Part shown: piece after piece, positions 25,905-36,100 of the stretch
Layout: the number at the start of each line of letters is the position of its first letter
Position numbering within the stretch: position 1 is the stretch's first letter
DNA from: Cyanobacteria bacterium M_surface_10_m2_179
GTDB taxonomy: Bacteria; Cyanobacteriota; Cyanobacteriia; PCC-6307; Cyanobiaceae
DNA length: 64,000 bases
Direction of reading: 5' to 3'
NCBI GenBank assembly: GCA_016882545.1
Contig: VGPW01000002.1
Location: 1-64,000, forward strand
Translations under genes and position numbers: made by a program
The notes under the pieces: generated by a model
What the model saw: only the letters and a program-made list of their open reading frames with translations
Database searches by the model: none
Told to the model about the DNA's origin: nothing

Positions 25905-26876
25905 ATGGCCACGGTTGCAGAGCTGCTCCAGCCCGTCGAGGCCGACCTCGAGGCTCTGCTGAGCGATCTGCGCAGCCTGATCGGAGCGGGGCACCCCATC
26001 CTTCAAGCTGCAGCAGAACACTTGTTCAGCGCTGGCGGCAAGCGGCTGCGGCCGGGCATCGTGTTGCTGGTGTCCCGTGCCCTGGGCACCGGTGGAGAGC
26101 TCACCAGTCGCCATCGCCGCCTGGCCGAGATCACCGAGATGATCCACACGGCCTCGTTGGTGCACGACGACGTGGTGGATGAGGCCAGCACCCGTCGCGG
26201 CGTCGACACGGTGCACAGTCGGTTCAACCACCGTGTGGCTGTGTTGGCGGGGGATTTCCTCTTCGCCCAGGCCAGCTGGCACCTCGCCAACCTCGACGAT
26301 CTCGAGGTGGTGAAGCTTCTCTCCCGCGTGATCATGGATCTTGCCGATGGTGAGGTGAAGCAGGGCCTGTTCCGCTACGACACGGGCCAGAGCTTCGAGA
26401 CCTACCTCGAGAAGAGCTACTGCAAAACGGCCTCGCTGATCGCCAACAGCGCCCGGGCTGCCGGCGTGTTGAGCGGCCTGCCTGAGCATCAGCTGGATGG
26501 GCTCTATCGCTTTGGCCGCCAGCTGGGCCTGGCCTTCCAGGTGGTGGACGACATCCTCGATTTCACCGGCAACGACCAGCAGCTGGGTAAGCCCGCCGCC
26601 AGCGACCTGGCCAGTGGCTACCTCACCGCCCCGGCTCTCTACGCCCTGGAAGAGCGGCCGGCCTTGGCCGGCCTGATCGAACGCGAATTCAACCAAGAGG
26701 GCGATCTGGCCCAGGCCCTCGAGCTGGTGCGCGGCAGCCAAGCGATCCAACGCTCCCGGGCCCTGGCGGAAGGTTTTGCCAACGAGGCACGCGAAGCGAT
26801 TACCTGGCTTCCGGCCTCGGACTCGCGTAGTGCCCTGCTGGCTCTCCCGGAGTTTGTGCTCAGCCGCCTCTACTGA
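25905..26876 (+). CDS. sds: Polyprenyl (probably solanesyl) diphosphate synthase
   Basis: The 323-residue trans-prenyltransferase has the first Asp-rich motif LVHDDVVDEAS (about 84-94), GGKRLRPG upstream, GDFLFAQAS and the second Asp-rich motif VVDDILDFTGN (about 212-222). Chain length is not directly readable. In cyanobacteria this gene normally makes the C45 tail of plastoquinone, which fits the nearby UbiD. Its end overlaps the convergent HAD gene by 7 bp. Confidence 0.92.
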   Translation: MATVAELLQPVEADLEALLSDLRSLIGAGHPILQAAAEHLFSAGGKRLRPGIVLLVSRALGTGGELTSRHRRLAEITEMIHTASLVHDDVVDEASTRRGVDTVHSRFNHRVAVLAGDFLFAQASWHLANLDDLEVVKLLSRVIMDLADGEVKQGLFRYDTGQSFETYLEKSYCKTASLIANSARAAGVLSGLPEHQLDGLYRFGRQLGLAFQVVDDILDFTGNDQQLGKPAASDLASGYLTAPALYALEERPALAGLIEREFNQEGDLAQALELVRGSQAIQRSRALAEGFANEAREAITWLPASDSRSALLALPEFVLSRLY

Positions 26877-27541
26877 AGCGTCTCCAGCACCTCCACGAGG
26901 CTGCTCAGAAAATGATGGATCCCGGGGTAGAGCTGGTCCCGCTCCCCTGGCTTCAGGTGATCCGGTGGCAGCACATGCACCAGGCAGCCCGCGGCAACGG
27001 CTGCACGCACACCGGCGGGTGAATCCTCGAAGGCCCAGCAATCGCCAGCCTGCACTCCCAATCGCTCGGCCGCCAGCAGAAACACATCCGGCGCCGGTTT
27101 GCCATTGGCCAGGGCGGGGTCATCGCCATGCACCCGCACCGCAATCCGCTCCAGCCAGGGATGCGGCGAGGCCTTGAGGGTCACGGCGGCCCTGGAGCTG
27201 CTCGTGGCCATCGCCATGGGGATGCCGAGCGCCGCGCACTGCTCCACCAATTCCGGTGCCCCGGGCATCGGTGCGGCATGCACCAGCAGCGCTTCGGCGA
27301 TCGGCTGGCGCACCGCCAGCAGTTCCTCGCGGCTGGGGGGTGTGGTGCCGTTGCCGGCGATCCACTGCACCACCTGATCGGCGCAGTCGTGGCGGCGCCG
27401 GCCCCGCAGGGCCAGCAGCTCATCGGCGCTCAGGGGTCGCCCGAAGGAACTGGAGGCCTGCTGCCAGGCCTCCGCATGCAGCGGTTCGGTGTCGAGCAGC
27501 AACCCGTCGAGATCGAACAGGCAGGCGGCGGGGCGGACCAT
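26870..27541 (-). CDS. HAD-superfamily phosphatase/phosphoglucomutase-like hydrolase
   Basis: The 223-residue protein has the nucleophile motif LFDLDGLLLDTEP (8-20), the motif II MATSSSRA, a motif III Lys in ANGKPAPDVFLLAAERLG and motif IV FEDSPAGVRAA. Subclass I cap insertion fits beta-phosphoglucomutase or phosphoglycolate-phosphatase-like enzymes. The substrate cannot be assigned. The start at 27541 gives a canonical N-terminus. Confidence 0.88.
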   Translation of the reverse strand: MVRPAACLFDLDGLLLDTEPLHAEAWQQASSSFGRPLSADELLALRGRRRHDCADQVVQWIAGNGTTPPSREELLAVRQPIAEALLVHAAPMPGAPELVEQCAALGIPMAMATSSSRAAVTLKASPHPWLERIAVRVHGDDPALANGKPAPDVFLLAAERLGVQAGDCWAFEDSPAGVRAAVAAGCLVHVLPPDHLKPGERDQLYPGIHHFLSSLVEVLETLQ

Positions 27542-27640
27542 GGACCCATCCTGATGCAGCAGGGGATCACTGCAGCGCCGTTACACCAATCCGGCTCAGC
27601 GGATTTCCTCGCTTGAATGGCAGGCAGTGCCATTGTTTGC

Positions 27641-29626
<1,986 letters not shown>

Positions 29627-29634
29627 GCCAAGGC

Positions 29635-30345
29635 TCAGTCGGGGAGCCACCAGCGGCTGATCGTCTCCGCCAAGTTGTCGATCTGCCGCTGCCGGCTCGG
29701 GTCATCGGCCCAGCGGCCCAGCAGGCTCTGGCGCAGCCCGGCGCTGGCGGGGGTGAGGTGATCTCCCGGCAGCTCCAGCAGCTGCGATCGATCACCGCCG
29801 CGAGCATTGAGCACCCCGAGCAGTTTGGGGCTCTGATCGATCCCGTCGCGGTTGAAACGCACCAGCAGGTTGCGGGGCTGGCGGTAGTTGCTGCTCACCA
29901 ACCGCAGGGTTTCGCTGGGTGATGGGCTGAATTCGCTCTGGATCCCCAGGCGCGGCCCCAGCTCCGCTAGCAGCGGCACGCTCCGCTCCGCCGAAAAATT
30001 GTTGAAGCTGAGCGCCACCAATCCGCTGCCGTTGCGGCCGTTGTCGGGGGCGAGCAGATGCAGTTTGCAACCGAGGCTGTGGCCGAGCCTGAGCATTGGT
30101 TGATCGCTGGTGGTGCGGGCGCCACGAAACAGCTTCCAGGCTTCGTTGGCCTGGGCCTGGTGATCAAAACCCGGAACGTAACTCCAGGCCTGCACGGTGT
30201 GCCCCTGCCGCGCCAGGGATTCCAGCAGGCGCCGGTAGCTGAGCTGAGGCGTGGCGGCGAGATAGCTGCCGCCAACGAACTGGATCACTCCCCGCGGCCT
30301 GGGCGCCTCCAGACACCAGAGGCTGCCCTGCTGGCGCCAGTTCAT
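29635..30345 (-). CDS. DUF1350 protein (alpha/beta-hydrolase-like)
   Basis: The 236-residue cyanobacterial/plastid protein has VIQFVGGSYLAATPQLSYRRLLESLARQG (about 20-48), the nucleophile-elbow-like GHSLGCKLHLL (about 88-98) and FNNFSAERSVPLL. The fold resembles alpha/beta hydrolases but no substrate is known. It overlaps the end of the peroxiredoxin gene by 4 bp, and both are on the minus strand. It is convergent with acs, with 8 bp between stops. Confidence 0.85.
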   Translation of the reverse strand: MNWRQQGSLWCLEAPRPRGVIQFVGGSYLAATPQLSYRRLLESLARQGHTVQAWSYVPGFDHQAQANEAWKLFRGARTTSDQPMLRLGHSLGCKLHLLAPDNGRNGSGLVALSFNNFSAERSVPLLAELGPRLGIQSEFSPSPSETLRLVSSNYRQPRNLLVRFNRDGIDQSPKLLGVLNARGGDRSQLLELPGDHLTPASAGLRQSLLGRWADDPSRQRQIDNLAETISRWWLPD

Positions 30346-30809
30346 GCGGCCTTGAGGGCCTGCAGCGCGGCGATCGCTTCGCGCCGATGGGCCGGCCCAT
30401 CGAGCAGGTTGTTAAACACATGGCGGATCACCCCGCCTGCATCGATCACATAGGTGACCCGGCCGGGCAGCAGGCCGAGCACGCTGGGCACGCCGAAGGC
30501 CTTGCGCAGCTGGTTGCCCCGATCCACAAGCAGCGGATAGGGAAGGCTGTGGCGCTGGGCGAAGCGCTGGTGGCTGGAGGCGTCATCACCGCTGACGCCC
30601 CACACCTCAGCGCCCATAGCCTGCAGGTCGGCGTAGCTGTCGCGGAAGGCGCAGGCCTCCATCGTGCAGCCGGGGGTGTCGTCCTTGGGATAAAAAAACA
30701 GCACCAGCGCTTGGCCGTCGAGCTGATCGCTGCGGCGTTCGATGCCGTTCTGGTCGCTGAGCGCGATCAGCGGGGCGCGATCGCCGCTGGACAGGGCTGG
30801 GGCCAACAC
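30342..30809 (-). CDS. bcp: Thioredoxin-dependent peroxiredoxin (PrxQ/BCP)
   Basis: The 155-residue atypical 2-Cys peroxiredoxin has peroxidatic Cys48 and resolving Cys53 in DDTPGCTMEAC (43-53), then DLQAMGAEVWGVSGDDASSHQRF. It detoxifies hydrogen peroxide and organic peroxides using thioredoxin, useful beside a photosynthetic electron chain. It starts the two-gene unit with the DUF1350 gene and is divergent from the exonuclease gene. Confidence 0.93.
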   Translation of the reverse strand: MLAPALSSGDRAPLIALSDQNGIERRSDQLDGQALVLFFYPKDDTPGCTMEACAFRDSYADLQAMGAEVWGVSGDDASSHQRFAQRHSLPYPLLVDRGNQLRKAFGVPSVLGLLPGRVTYVIDAGGVIRHVFNNLLDGPAHRREAIAALQALKAA

Positions 30810-30884
30810 AGAAAGGGTGAGCTGCCCGAACCCTAGTCAGCCCCTGGCATCGCCTGGGATCATGGGGTGATTGCGCACCCACTG

Positions 30885-31766
30885 ATGCCTGACGGTGATC
30901 CCGCATCGCCCTGGGAGCAGGCCGATCTTCTGAGCCTGGTGGCCCAGCCTGCCGTGCGTGGGGTGTCAGCACCGGCTCCAGCTCCACAGCCAGCTCCACC
31001 GCCAGCTCCACCGCCAGAGCTCGCAAGCCTGCCGGAACCAACCAGCTCCGCAACGCCGGCCTCACCCCAGCGGCTGCTGATCCTCGACACCGAAACCACC
31101 GGCCTCGATCCCGCTGAGCACCACTGCATCGAGGTGGGTGCGGTGCTGTTCGATGTGCCGCTGCGCTCGGTGCTCAGTCAGGTGTCGTTTCTGCTGCCCT
31201 GTGAGCGCAACCCTGCCCAGGCGGTGAATGGCATCGATCCGCGGCTCACCCGCCAGGAGCAGCCCTGGCAGAGCGCCCTCAGCTGTTTCCTGGCCCTGGT
31301 GGAGAGAGCCGATCTGCTGGTGGCTCACAACGCGGCCTTCGATCAGCAGTGGTTCGGTGTGGGTGTTCTGCCGACACTGACCAAGCCGTGGTTGTGTTCC
31401 ATGCAGGACATCCGCTGGCCGGCGGAGCGGCAGTTGCGCGTCACCCCTTCCGTGCGCGATTTGGCCCTGGCCTATGGCGTGCCGGTGTGGGCGGCCCACC
31501 GAGCTCTCACTGACTGCATCTATTTGGCACAGGTGTTTGAGCGCTGCACCAACCTTGAGCAGCTCCTGCTGCAGGGGCTGGAACCGAGGCGGCTTTACCG
31601 GGCCCGCCTCTCCTATGACGAGCGTCATCAGGCGCGCGAGGCGGGGTTTCGCTGGAACGATGCGGTGAGCGGCGCCTGGAGCCGCAAGCTCTCCGATCGG
31701 GAGGTGGCCCTGCTGCCCTTCCCGGTGGTGCCGGTGGAGGAGCCGCCGCTGCAGCAGTCGGCCTAA
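30885..31766 (+). CDS. DnaQ-like 3'-5' exonuclease with extra C-terminal domain
   Basis: The 293-residue protein begins with a Pro/Ala-rich spacer (about 28-60), then DEDDh exonuclease motifs: ExoI LILDTETTGLD (Asp68, Glu70), ExoII LLVAHNAAFDQQW, and ExoIII AHRALTDC (about 204-211). A short C-terminal module (about 235-280) with YDERHQAREAGFRWN and WSRKLSD resembles DUF5710-type domains found on other DNA/RNA enzymes. It is probably a proofreading or RNA/DNA-trimming exonuclease rather than the main epsilon subunit. A GTG start at 30867 is the alternative. Confidence 0.8.
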   Translation: MPDGDPASPWEQADLLSLVAQPAVRGVSAPAPAPQPAPPPAPPPELASLPEPTSSATPASPQRLLILDTETTGLDPAEHHCIEVGAVLFDVPLRSVLSQVSFLLPCERNPAQAVNGIDPRLTRQEQPWQSALSCFLALVERADLLVAHNAAFDQQWFGVGVLPTLTKPWLCSMQDIRWPAERQLRVTPSVRDLALAYGVPVWAAHRALTDCIYLAQVFERCTNLEQLLLQGLEPRRLYRARLSYDERHQAREAGFRWNDAVSGAWSRKLSDREVALLPFPVVPVEEPPLQQSA

Positions 31767-31863
31767 GCGCAGTCAGCCTGAGCAGAGCCCACTGTTTTCC
31801 TTCAGCAACAGGAAGGTGAAACGCTGCTTTGCTAGCCCCTGGCGCAGCGTGTTCAAGGTGTGG

Positions 31864-32139
31864 ATGAAGCTTCCGGTTGTGGCCGTTATGCCCTACTCAG
31901 CCCGCGGTCATCCCGGCCGGCCACCGGTGCTGCATCAACGGGTGCAGCGCTGGCAGGACACGCGCACCTGGGCACGGTTGATCCGTGAAGCGGAGGCCCT
32001 GTGGCACGTGGATGTGCGCGATCTCAGGCGCCTCGGTGCGCTGGAGTTGTCGCAGCTGCTCGAGGAAGTGCCACCGAGCTTGAGGCCCAGGGTGAACCGT
32101 TGGCTGGCCTGTTATCGGGTGCATACCCGCCTGCAGTAG
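31864..32139 (+). CDS. Hypothetical basic protein (91 aa)
   Basis: The product has a Pro/Arg-rich N-terminal stretch, then a helical region with HQRVQRWQDTRTWARLIREA, DVRDLRRLGALELSQLLEE and RPRVNRWLACYRVHTRLQ, rich in Trp and Arg. No family recognised. Starts at GTG 31816, ATG 31864 or ATG 31888 are possible. The regular amphipathic helices support a real protein. Confidence 0.5.
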   Translation: MKLPVVAVMPYSARGHPGRPPVLHQRVQRWQDTRTWARLIREAEALWHVDVRDLRRLGALELSQLLEEVPPSLRPRVNRWLACYRVHTRLQ

Positions 32140-32157
32140 CGACCGAGAACCGGACAC

Positions 32158-32182
32158 AAAAAAACCACCCAGGGAGGGGTGG
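32158..32182 (-). terminator. Rho-independent terminator after tRNA-Pro
   Basis: On the minus strand, CCACCC - 6-nt loop - GGGTGG is followed by seven T. It lies 25 nt past the 3' end of the tRNA gene and also 18 bp after the stop of the plus-strand gene, so it probably serves the tRNA. Confidence 0.8.
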
Positions 32183-32207
32183 CTTATGAGTCAACCGGTG
32201 ATTGCAA

Positions 32208-32281
32208 TCGGAGCGGCGGGATTTGAACCCACGACCCCCACTACCCCAAAGTGGTGCGCTACCAAGCTGCGCTACGCCCCG
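32208..32281 (-). tRNA. trnP-GGG: tRNA-Pro (anticodon GGG)
   Basis: A full cloverleaf can be folded on the minus strand. The 7-bp acceptor (CGGGGCG with CGCTCCG, one G-U) closes the molecule, the anticodon stem CCACT/AGTGG carries loop TTGGGGT with anticodon GGG (reads CCC), and the T arm contains GGTTCAAATCC. The discriminator base is A. CCA is not encoded. A terminator follows. Confidence 0.95.
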
Positions 32282-32296
32282 GCGAGGAAGAAATTA

Positions 32297-32629
32297 TCAC
32301 AGCGCCTTCCCGCGCCTGGCCTGGATTCTGCGCAGTAAGCAGCCGCTCAGTTGCTCGCGGTTGAGGCGCCCATAGCCCCACAGACGCAGCTCGCGCGCCA
32401 GCTGCCGCAGCTCCCGCAGATTCATCGATGCCAGCTTCAGCTCCGGCACCCGCTGCCAGGCCGAGGTGGTGATCGGCAGGGCGCTGTCGCCCTGGCCGGC
32501 CCGCAAGCCGGAGAGGGCACCATCGGCCATCCACTCCGGCACGAGCACAAACAGCACAGCCAGGAGGCCGTAGAGCTCCACCAGCCCCCTGGGCAGCGGA
32601 TGCAGCTGGCGTTGGGGCTTGGGTTCCAC
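32297..32629 (-). CDS. Conserved-looking hypothetical protein with SAP/Rho-N-like C-terminus
   Basis: The 110-residue protein has a hydrophobic segment near 17-34 (ELYGLLAVLFVLVPEW) and a C-terminal MNLRELRQLARELRLWGYGRLNREQL region (about 69-94) resembling the helix-turn-helix of SAP or Rho-N nucleic-acid-binding motifs. Function unknown. It lies 15 bp upstream of the tRNA gene on the same strand and 19 bp downstream of the 65-aa gene, possibly in the same transcript. Confidence 0.65.
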   Translation of the reverse strand: MEPKPQRQLHPLPRGLVELYGLLAVLFVLVPEWMADGALSGLRAGQGDSALPITTSAWQRVPELKLASMNLRELRQLARELRLWGYGRLNREQLSGCLLRRIQARRGKAL

Positions 32630-32648
32630 GCGGAAATTGTCTCTCAGA

Positions 32649-32846
32649 TCAGATCAGCGTTCCGCGGCTCTCGCCCGGCCGCGCCGGTGGTTGCGGCGCC
32701 GGGCGCTGCAGGGGCGCTGGCTCCCGCCATTGCAGCGGCGTTTCGGTGGAGGGAGCCAGCCGCACAAACCAGAAGATCAGGGCGAACACCATGCCCAGGG
32801 TGGCCAGCATCCCCAGGATCACGGTGCGGTCGGGAAGAGGCGTCAT
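32649..32846 (-). CDS. Small single-span membrane protein (65 aa)
   Basis: The product has a short N-terminus, one hydrophobic helix (about 8-28: TVILGMLATLGMVFALIFWF) and a Pro-rich, Arg-containing tail. No family recognised. It sits in a tight minus-strand run (msrA, MliC-like gene, this gene, SAP-like gene), 7 bp after the MliC-like gene, suggesting a shared operon and envelope location. Confidence 0.6.
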   Translation of the reverse strand: MTPLPDRTVILGMLATLGMVFALIFWFVRLAPSTETPLQWREPAPLQRPAPQPPARPGESRGTLI

Positions 32847-32853
32847 GGCTGCG

Positions 32854-33162
32854 TCAAGCCTGATCGGTGCGGGAACAGGCCAGGGTGCTGCGGCCCTGCT
32901 CCAGGGTGAGGCTGTCGCCCCAGAGGGTGAGCTCCATGCCCTCGGTGCTGTAGCGCAGCCCTGGCTGGCTGCTGGCCACGCGGAACAGGGTGAAGCGGTT
33001 GCGGCCGCTGATTAGCGAAGCCTGCGCGTCGTTGCGCTCCACCACCAGCACGCCCTTCTCGCCGCAGAGAAAGCGCTCCCGCAGCTCGTAGTCCTCCCAC
33101 CAAGGGCTGCTCATCGCCAGCCAGCCTGTGGCCAGGAGTGGAAGGGATAGCAGTCCAATCAC
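32854..33162 (-). CDS. MliC-like exported protein (possible lysozyme-inhibitor fold)
   Basis: The 102-residue protein has an N-terminal signal/anchor (about 1-17). The remaining domain has a Cys near the start (FLCGEKGVLVVER), a strand set including GLRYSTEGMELTLWGDSLTL and a C-terminal Cys (LACSRT). This spacing of two Cys, the SxPGxRY and xLWGD elements resemble the MliC/PliC beta-barrel of C-type lysozyme inhibitors. Similarity is judged by eye, so the assignment is tentative. It overlaps the msrA stop by 4 bp. Confidence 0.6.
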   Translation of the reverse strand: MIGLLSLPLLATGWLAMSSPWWEDYELRERFLCGEKGVLVVERNDAQASLISGRNRFTLFRVASSQPGLRYSTEGMELTLWGDSLTLEQGRSTLACSRTDQA

Positions 33163-33893
33163 GGTTGGATCGGCGTGTTGTCACCGCGCAGCACGCAGTG
33201 ATCAATGCTCCAGTCGTAGTGGCTCCACACCGTGGCGGGCAGTTTGAACGCGGCGCCGGCAAAGGCATCCAGCAGCACACCACTGGGGCGGGCGGAGCAG
33301 TAGGGGCGGCTGCCGGGGCGGGCCAGATATTGCTGGTGATAGGTCTCGGCGAAGAAGAAGGGCTTGCTGGCGGCCACCTCGGTGGTGATGGCTCCCCTGC
33401 CGTTGGCGTTCAGCAGCTGCTGGTAGCGATCTCGGGAGGCTTCGGCGATCGCAAGGAGCTGAGGCTCGTTCACATACACCGCAGACCGGTATTGCGTGCC
33501 GGTGTCGTTGCCCTGGGCCATGCCCTGGGTGGGGTCATGGCACTCCCAGAACAGTTTGAGCAGATCGCTGAAATCCACGGCATTCACATCCCACACCACT
33601 CGCACCACCTCGGTGTGGCCGGTGCGCCCGGAACACACTTCCTCGTAGGTGGGGTTGGGGGTAAAGCCGCCCGCATAGCCAACGGCCGTGCTGATCACAC
33701 CGGGCAAACGCCAGAACCCCTTTTCGGCGCCCCAGAAACAACCGCAGCCGAACAGGGCCTCCTGCTGGCTGGTGCTCAGGGGTGCCTTGAGGGCTGTGCC
33801 CAGCACCACATGGCGCTCCGCGGTGGCAAGGGGCGAGGCGCGACCCGGCAGGGCGGCCTCCGCCGCGATCAGTTGGTTCTTGGAGGCGCCCAT
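33159..33893 (-). CDS. msrA: Peptide methionine sulfoxide reductase A
   Basis: The 244-residue enzyme reduces methionine-S-sulfoxide in proteins. The catalytic Cys52 lies in GCGCFWGAEKGFW; downstream AVGYAGG, TGHTEVVRVVWD, FWECHDPTQ and DTGTQYRSAVY match the family. It begins with about 40 extra residues compared with the core enzyme. An ATG at 33893 was preferred; a start 21 bp upstream is possible. It heads the run of small envelope genes. Confidence 0.93.
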   Translation of the reverse strand: MGASKNQLIAAEAALPGRASPLATAERHVVLGTALKAPLSTSQQEALFGCGCFWGAEKGFWRLPGVISTAVGYAGGFTPNPTYEEVCSGRTGHTEVVRVVWDVNAVDFSDLLKLFWECHDPTQGMAQGNDTGTQYRSAVYVNEPQLLAIAEASRDRYQQLLNANGRGAITTEVAASKPFFFAETYHQQYLARPGSRPYCSARPSGVLLDAFAGAAFKLPATVWSHYDWSIDHCVLRGDNTPIQP

Positions 33894-33953
33894 GGTCTGA
33901 AACAGTCCGAACACAGTTGCCGCAAGGGTTGTGGTGGGAGGAGCCTACGGCGC

Positions 33954-34208
33954 TCAACCCTGGGGTGCGGGCGGCTCCAGGGCGATGTGGTTCAGAAGAG
34001 TGGTGGTGAAGGCGAACAGCAGGAAGGGCAGCGACAGCACCAGGATCAGCCCCACTCCCACCAGGGCGAAGATCGGCTTGCTGGCTCCCATCAGGGCCAG
34101 GCCAGCGGCCAGGCTCACGAAGATCACCAACATCCAGATCAGGATCTGGCCGTAGATATCCCCGAAGGTGAGGGTGCAGCGCAGGCGGTAGGGCACACCG
34201 GTGGTCAT
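33954..34208 (-). CDS. Small membrane protein with two hydrophobic helices (84 aa)
   Basis: The 84-residue product has hydrophobic segments at about 22-41 and 46-69 (LVGVGLILVLSLPFLLFAFTT). It has a cyanobacterial look but no family was recognised. It lies between msrA and the ABC exporter gene on the same strand, 73 bp from the latter. Confidence 0.65.
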   Translation of the reverse strand: MTTGVPYRLRCTLTFGDIYGQILIWMLVIFVSLAAGLALMGASKPIFALVGVGLILVLSLPFLLFAFTTTLLNHIALEPPAPQG

Positions 34209-34281
34209 GGCAGCAGCGCGGATGTTGGCTTCAGCTAAGCCACGGCTGGTGCGCTTGTCTGCTGCCGGGCACAGAGTGTGA

Positions 34282-36048
34282 TCAGGCGGCGCGGCTGAGC
34301 TGCTGCTCCGCCTGCTCCCGCTCCCACAGGCGGCGGTAGGTGCCGCTCTGCTGCACCAGCTCGTTGTGGTGACCCTGCTGCACCAGGCGGCCAGCCTCCA
34401 TCACCAGGATGCGGTCGCAGGCGGCGGCGGCTGAGAGCTGGTGGCTGATCATCAGGATCGTGCGGTCCTGCTGGTTGCGCACCGACTGCAGGATGTCGGC
34501 GGCGGTGTTGTTATCCACGCTGGCCAGGGCATCGTCGAGCACCAGCAGCGGTGCCTGCACCAGCAGCGCCCGGCCCAGGGCGGTGCGCTGGCGTTGGCCC
34601 CCGCTCAGGGTGATGCCCCGCTCTCCCACCAAGGTGCCGTAGCCGTCGGGGAAACCGCGGATGTCGCCTTCGAGCCGTGCCTGGATGGCGGCGGCCTCCA
34701 CGGCGGCGTCTCCAGCCGTGGGTTCGCCATAGCGCAGGTTGTCGGCGAGGGTGGCGGTGAACAGGTAACCCTCCTGGGGCACCAGCGCCACCTGGCGGCG
34801 CAGCGCCTCCAGCGACACAGTGGTGATGTCGGTGCCGTTGAAAAACAGGGCACCGGCGGGCACATCCACCATCCGACCGATGGCCCGGGCCAGGGTGGTT
34901 TTGCCGCAGCCCACCGGACCCACCACCGCCACCAGCTCGCCGGGTTCGAGCCGGAAGCTCACGGCATCGAGGGCCAACCGCTCGGCGCCGGGATACCGCA
35001 GGCTGAGCGAGCGCGCTTCCACCGCAGCGGCCTGGCGGCCGGGCAGGGGCGCTGGCGCCAGGGGTTGGGGCTGCGGCGGTGAGCTGATCAGCGGTTGGCG
35101 CCGCAACAGCTCCTCCACCCGCTCCAGGCTCACCTGGCCGGTTTGGAACGTGTTGAGGGTGAAGCCCAGCAGTGCGGTGGGGAACACCAGCCGCTCCACA
35201 TAGAGAATCAGGGCCACCAGATCGCCGATGCTGAGCCGGCCGGTTTCCAGCTGGCCGCTGCCCAACGCCAGCAGCAACAGCAGGCTCACCGAGGAAATGC
35301 CCTCCAGCAGGGGGAAGAGCGTGCTGCGGGTGCGGGCTAGCTGCAGGGCGTCGTCGCGGTAGCGGCGGTTGCGCTCGGCAAAGGCCACCCGCTCGGTGGC
35401 CTCCTGGCCATAGATCTTGATGGCGTTGATCCCGGAGAGGTCTTCCTGAATCAGATCGCTCAGTTCAGCCAGGGCCTCCTGCTGGCGCCGCTGCTGGCGC
35501 ATCATGCGGCCGCCGAACAGGCGCACCGTTACCAGCATCAGGGGGTAGAGGCCGACGGCCGCCAGGCTGAGCAGCGGGTCGATCGCCAACATCGCCGGCA
35601 GCGTGAGCGCATAGGCCAGGGCGGTGTTGGTGAGGCTGAGCACGGCAAAGCCGAGCAAGCGCCGCACGTTTTCCACATCACTGGTGGCACGGCTGATCAC
35701 CTCGCCGCTGCCGGTGCTCTGCACCCAGCCCGGCTCCTGGCTGAGCATGCGATCGAAGATCGTTTGCTTGAGCCCGACCTCCACCTGCCGGCCCACCCCG
35801 AACACCAATATCCGCGACCACAGCCGCACGGCCCCCATCAAGGTGGCCAGGCCAATGATCAGCAGCGCTTCGCGCAGCACATCGCTGAAGGTGAAGCCGT
35901 CCTGCAGGTCGTCGATCACACCCCGCACCAGCAGCGGCAGGCTCAAGCTCAGCAGGTTCACCACCACCAGGGCAGCCATCCCGAGCAGCACCGTGCGGCG
36001 ATAGGGCCGCAGGTAGCGCCCGATCAATCCGAAGCGGATGGCCGCCAT
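34282..36048 (-). CDS. ABC exporter half-transporter (membrane domain + ATPase)
   Basis: The 588-residue protein has six membrane segments (about 15-300) and a C-terminal ATPase with Walker A GPVGCGKTT (about 378-386), Q-loop, signature LSGGQRQR (about 485-492) and switch His in MISHQLS. The Walker B reads LLVLDDALASVD, with Asp where the catalytic Glu usually sits. That is typical of the degenerate half of heterodimeric multidrug exporters (BmrC/YheI type), but no partner gene is adjacent. Substrate unknown: lipids or drugs. Confidence 0.88.
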   Translation of the reverse strand: MAAIRFGLIGRYLRPYRRTVLLGMAALVVVNLLSLSLPLLVRGVIDDLQDGFTFSDVLREALLIIGLATLMGAVRLWSRILVFGVGRQVEVGLKQTIFDRMLSQEPGWVQSTGSGEVISRATSDVENVRRLLGFAVLSLTNTALAYALTLPAMLAIDPLLSLAAVGLYPLMLVTVRLFGGRMMRQQRRQQEALAELSDLIQEDLSGINAIKIYGQEATERVAFAERNRRYRDDALQLARTRSTLFPLLEGISSVSLLLLLALGSGQLETGRLSIGDLVALILYVERLVFPTALLGFTLNTFQTGQVSLERVEELLRRQPLISSPPQPQPLAPAPLPGRQAAAVEARSLSLRYPGAERLALDAVSFRLEPGELVAVVGPVGCGKTTLARAIGRMVDVPAGALFFNGTDITTVSLEALRRQVALVPQEGYLFTATLADNLRYGEPTAGDAAVEAAAIQARLEGDIRGFPDGYGTLVGERGITLSGGQRQRTALGRALLVQAPLLVLDDALASVDNNTAADILQSVRNQQDRTILMISHQLSAAAACDRILVMEAGRLVQQGHHNELVQQSGTYRRLWEREQAEQQLSRAA

Positions 36049-36100
36049 GACGCCCAGCGAGAAGCTGCCAACCTAGGGAGCCAGCCCGCTTGTTCCGCCT

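Noticed and set aside
25134-27041. Long open minus-strand frame across murI and the polyprenyl synthase gene
   Set aside because: It is the antisense shadow of two well-recognised genes; the protein is His/Gln/Gly-rich low-complexity sequence with no family motif. High GC at third positions produces such frames.
30965-31025. Repetitive CCA/GCT-rich stretch resembling a repeat array
   Set aside because: It encodes the Pro/Ala-rich spacer of the exonuclease, has no spacers and is not a CRISPR array.
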